Of a stretch of 46,479 nt of DNA, positions 43,718-46,479 are shown piece by piece. Made by a program: the position numbers and the translations under genes. How positions within the stretch are numbered: the stretch's first letter is position 1; every line of letters begins with the position of its first letter. Location of the stretch: assembly GCA_002803225.1 (NCBI GenBank), contig NXFV01000412.1, forward strand, positions 1 to 46,479, given 5' to 3'. The DNA comes from Gamarada debralockiae. Lineage: Eukaryota > Ascomycota > Leotiomycetes > Helotiales > Hyphodiscaceae. Below the pieces are notes generated by a model. It had not been told where the DNA came from. It was given only the letters and a program-made list of their open reading frames with translations, and ran no database searches.

Positions 43718-45562
43718 TTAAAGGTGATGACATTCAGAGGTTTGCTCTCGCATTCCCTTGCCGTATTCCGTGTCCATCATCCCAAAACAGCTATGACTCA
43801 TTAAACTGAGAAGTAGCCAGGTCTTCAATAGGATACGCCGCCATTGGAAGTGCCGTTGTCGCCCGTTTGTTCCAGCCGAAAGTGAAGATCGTAAGATAGT
43901 GCTTTCTTTTGCCAACCACTTCGCCGCCCGGTTCTCCTTTATGCTCTCGATGGAACATCACCTAGACTTCGACATCGTGAAGTTCAAGCTTCGCAAATGC
44001 CAGGTCGCCAACTTTGTCCGCAACTTCAACTCAAGGGTGAGAAAGAATCGACGTTCTATATTCGCGTGCGATGTCCTTGAGGTGCCTCTATTGCTTGAAT
44101 TGGGGCAGCTCGCACAGGACAGCTTCTTCTACCAATCCGATAACGAGGAGAAATAGCGGCCGCCCCCTTTCGCTACCTATTTTCACGATCATCCTTACGG
44201 AATCCAGTTTATCATTGAAGTCCCGATCCGGGATGTATATGATGTCCTTGTGCACAGAGGATTCGTAGAATCCTGATCTATCGATGATAGACACCTTGTA
44301 GTCAAGTGGGCCAATTGCGTAACCTTCATAATTGTGCTGAAGGGACATCGGAAGGCCCTGAAGATAAAGGTAGATACAACCGTGTCGATATCGATACAGG
44401 TCGTGGGGCACCACATGTTCATGGATATGAATCTGTCTGAAGAGACCAGGTTCACGAGATAAGTCGAAGTTGCATTCCGTGATAAGATGCCTGGGGGTGA
44501 TGAACCGGGCCTTGAAGGATGGCTGTCAGAACCTAAGTCGTTCCGAACCAAGAGAATTATCGATCTTCGTGCTGTCCGAGGATTGCTGGTGTCGCCGCAG
44601 TTAGGAATGCGTAGAAAATCACGTAGCCTGGGTTACGCCAGTAAAGATGTGAAGTACTGGGAAATTTGACCTGTCTCAGACAAACGTCCATCTGCAGACC
44701 CTTGACCACGCTAGAGGCACCTCTGATCTCCTCGCGAAGTACCCGGATGTTTGAAGAGTCGCCGAAGTCGGCGGGTAATTCGGCAAAGACACCCCCCAAT
44801 GTCCAAGATCGGGAACTATCTTCTGGAACGGTCCATACTAGGAGTAAATGATCATCCGTCTGCTTTATAATCTCCTCTTGTAATCTGAGAAATGCCTTCT
44901 TTCCTTCTCTATAAAGTAGAGGCATGTTGATGTTAAATAGGCCCATCAGACAATAAGCCGTCTTCAATTCTCGTGCACTGTCGCTTCGAAGCCCAATGTA
45001 TCCTTTCTGCGACGCTGAATTGCCATGGCTCTTGGTCGTGCCTTAGCAGAGTCTCTGAGATTCCGGTTGTTTCCACGATAAGACTGTAGAGATCCTTGAT
45101 ACTGCCTATGCGGTTCCACTTCTGTCCGTAGAATATGATGAATGTCGGTGCAATGAGTTCCTGCAAGGTCTAACCGCGCAGGAACCATGCAGATTGTCGG
45201 AAGAACGAATTAGGAGCCGAGACATTCTCGCCAGCTGGGACGTCAATGAGGTAGGCATAGCAGACTGAGGCGTTTCCATACCACCCATACATCGAATTAA
45301 TTGCCTCACTTAGCTCAGCACTGCTCGTCTTGTCAATGCAGCATGTATCAATCCATGCCCATTTGAGCCCATCTTCCTTAGCCTGAGCGCAGGTATAGCG
45401 TATCTTCTCAAGCCCTTCCGATTGCGGCAGAGCTTCTCTTTTCAACATCTGCTGGAAGGAAACTTCTTCGTCGCCTCAACTATGTGAGAGGATTTAGTAG
45501 GGAGGAATTTCCTTCCCTGTGAAGTCATGAATTTCGAATGTTTCAACGTTGATAAGACGCAT
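43718..45562 (-). pseudogene. HET-domain protein, degenerate
   Basis: From an ATG at 45562 (MRLINVETFEIHDFTGKEIP) the frame gives ILSH and GDEEVSFQQML, then WAWIDTCCIDKTSSAELSEA, GNASVCYAYLIDVP, TLQELIAPTFIIFYG, ERIHWASKRQCTRIED, then in a new frame TAYCLMGLFNINMPLLYREG and AFLRLQEEI, matching PF06985 in order. The C-terminal half continues through LYRYRHGCIYLYLQGLPMS to KLRTKLATWHLRS and KENRAAKWLAKE. Lesions: TAA at 45494-45496, TGA at 45476-45478 (Trp expected), TAG at 45170-45172 (Trp expected), a frameshift near 44975 and further stops downstream. Family role is non-self recognition leading to cell death; this copy is dead. The left boundary is approximate. Confidence 0.9.
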
Positions 45563-45697
45563 AATTGAAAAGTGACTAGTCAAAGATTAGGCTGAAGATG
45601 GAAGCCTAAGTCTCGCAACGTTAGGATGTGGGTGTGACAGTCGGCGACAACCTGAGGGCTGAATTGTCGAATCAGACGATATTATGAGGTAAATTCA

Positions 45698-45904
45698 TGT
45701 ATTGATAGATATCTCTGGAGTGAAGACTCTAGCTATTGAAGCTTATATGAACTGTCTGAACAATAGGCAGTTATAGGCAGCTGTAGGCTCCAGAACCATA
45801 TACTAGGTAGAAATCACAGATGAGTCTACTATGTGACTCATCATGTGACACATCGGTCACATGCCAACGCATAGTAACAACCAGAGCTAGTCTCATCTGA
45901 CACA
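45698..45904 (-). mobile_element. Probable 3' LTR of a Ty1/copia element
   Basis: Reading on the minus strand, a polypurine tract (CCTGGGGGGG, 45914-45905) is followed by TGTGTCAG at 45904, the expected start of an LTR, and a candidate end ...TCAATACA at 45698, giving 207 bp. This follows the RNase H end of a copia polyprotein in the same orientation. The other LTR would lie outside the window, so the ends rest on TG...CA convention and the tract only. The LTR is 136 bases upstream of the HET relic start codon, on the same strand. Confidence 0.65.
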
Positions 45905-46054
45905 CCCCCCCAGGTTAGAGAGATATCGATTAACCTGTAGAATCCAAATAAAGGAGATAGATAGACAGCTTAAAAGAGCGTATAACAGAGCAAGGAAAAT
46001 AATCCAATCTAGCCGTATTTAGCAACATATCAACATCGCATGTACGCATGTACG

Positions 46055-46479
46055 CTAACCCCCAATTTGAGCCAATAGGCCTCTAATATCAACCATATTG
46101 AGCTGTTTTATGAACGTAGCGTGTTTTTGAGTACTTAGAGGCTTAGTAAGGCCATCCGCAGGCATCGCTGACGTCTCAATCCACTCGATTTTGATGGTTC
46201 CCTTAGCTGTATGTTCCCGCAACCAATGCTAGTGTATGTCCACATGCTTGAGCTTAGTGATCAACTTCGGAGACTCCTTCATCATCAATCGAACTGTTTG
46301 TAGGTTATCGCAGTACGCTGTGAGTTGTTGATCGATATTCAGCTTGATATTGTCGAAGAATCGTTGGTACTAGAGTAGCCAGGTACAGACCGTCGAGGCC
46401 GCCAGCAGTTCAGCTTTAGTTGTAGACGTCGAAACAGAGCTCTGTTTCACCACCTTCCAATCAGTTGTACCTCCAAAGA
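46055..46479 (-). pseudogene. Ty1/copia polyprotein, RNase H end (partial, degenerate)
   Basis: The frame reads KQSSVSTSTTKAELLAAS, then LTAYCDNLQTVRLM, LITKLKHVDIH, HWLREHTAKGTIKIEWIETS, MPADGLTKPLSTQKHATFIK and QLNMVDIRGLL, the C-terminal RNase H of fungal copia retrotransposons, ending with a stop at 46055. Two in-frame TAG codons break it: 46370-46372, and 46229-46231 where the family has Gln (CAG). The rest of the element runs beyond the window edge. It is the normal 3' end of the element but is inactive. Confidence 0.9.

Overview
The window is nuclear DNA of a filamentous ascomycete (Pezizomycotina). Genes are compact, with 49-100 bp GT...AG introns and TATA boxes 70-190 bp ahead of several start codons. 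The families present (HET, Clr5, Zn2Cys6, GH76, fungal nitrilase, Ato acetate transporter, sugar transporter) are typical of moulds. A helotialean or other leotiomycete host would fit, but that is only a guess. No rRNA, tRNA, CRISPR array or bacterial-style operon was seen.

Left part (1-10.7 kb): an A+T-rich block and a short inverted-repeat element lie directly in front of an Old Yellow Enzyme-type reductase gene. A broken Fot1/pogo transposase follows, then a three-exon nitrilase gene, a decayed HET gene, a secreted cysteine-rich protein built of three near-identical 59-residue units, and a second HET relic (C-terminal part only).

Middle part (11-37 kb) is the stable gene-dense core: pyrroline-5-carboxylate reductase, secreted GH76 mannanase-like enzyme, alcohol O-acetyltransferase-like protein, a 446-bp MITE with target-site duplication, Ato/GPR1-type acetate transporter, secreted GH5 glycosidase, HNH-domain protein, secreted multicopper oxidase, a disordered Ser-rich fungal protein, the mismatch-repair/meiotic protein MLH3, a Zn2Cys6 transcription factor, and an MFS sugar transporter divergent from that factor. 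Several products (GH76, GH5, multicopper oxidase, sugar transporter, acetate transporter) suit life on plant or cell-wall polymers. They do not form one pathway, and no secondary-metabolite core enzyme is present.

Right part (37-46.5 kb) is accessory: a four-exon gene encoding a Clr5 domain, 12 nearly identical ankyrin repeats and a C-terminal membrane segment; a third HET pseudogene; and, 136 bp upstream of that HET start codon, the LTR and RNase H end of a degenerate Ty1/copia element. Four stop codons in the two longest HET relics and two in the copia relic are each one C:G to T:A change from the expected residue, as expected of repeat-induced point mutation (RIP).

All exon boundaries were assigned by eye from splice consensus, reading frame and family motifs. 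They agree with frame arithmetic but have not been checked against transcripts.
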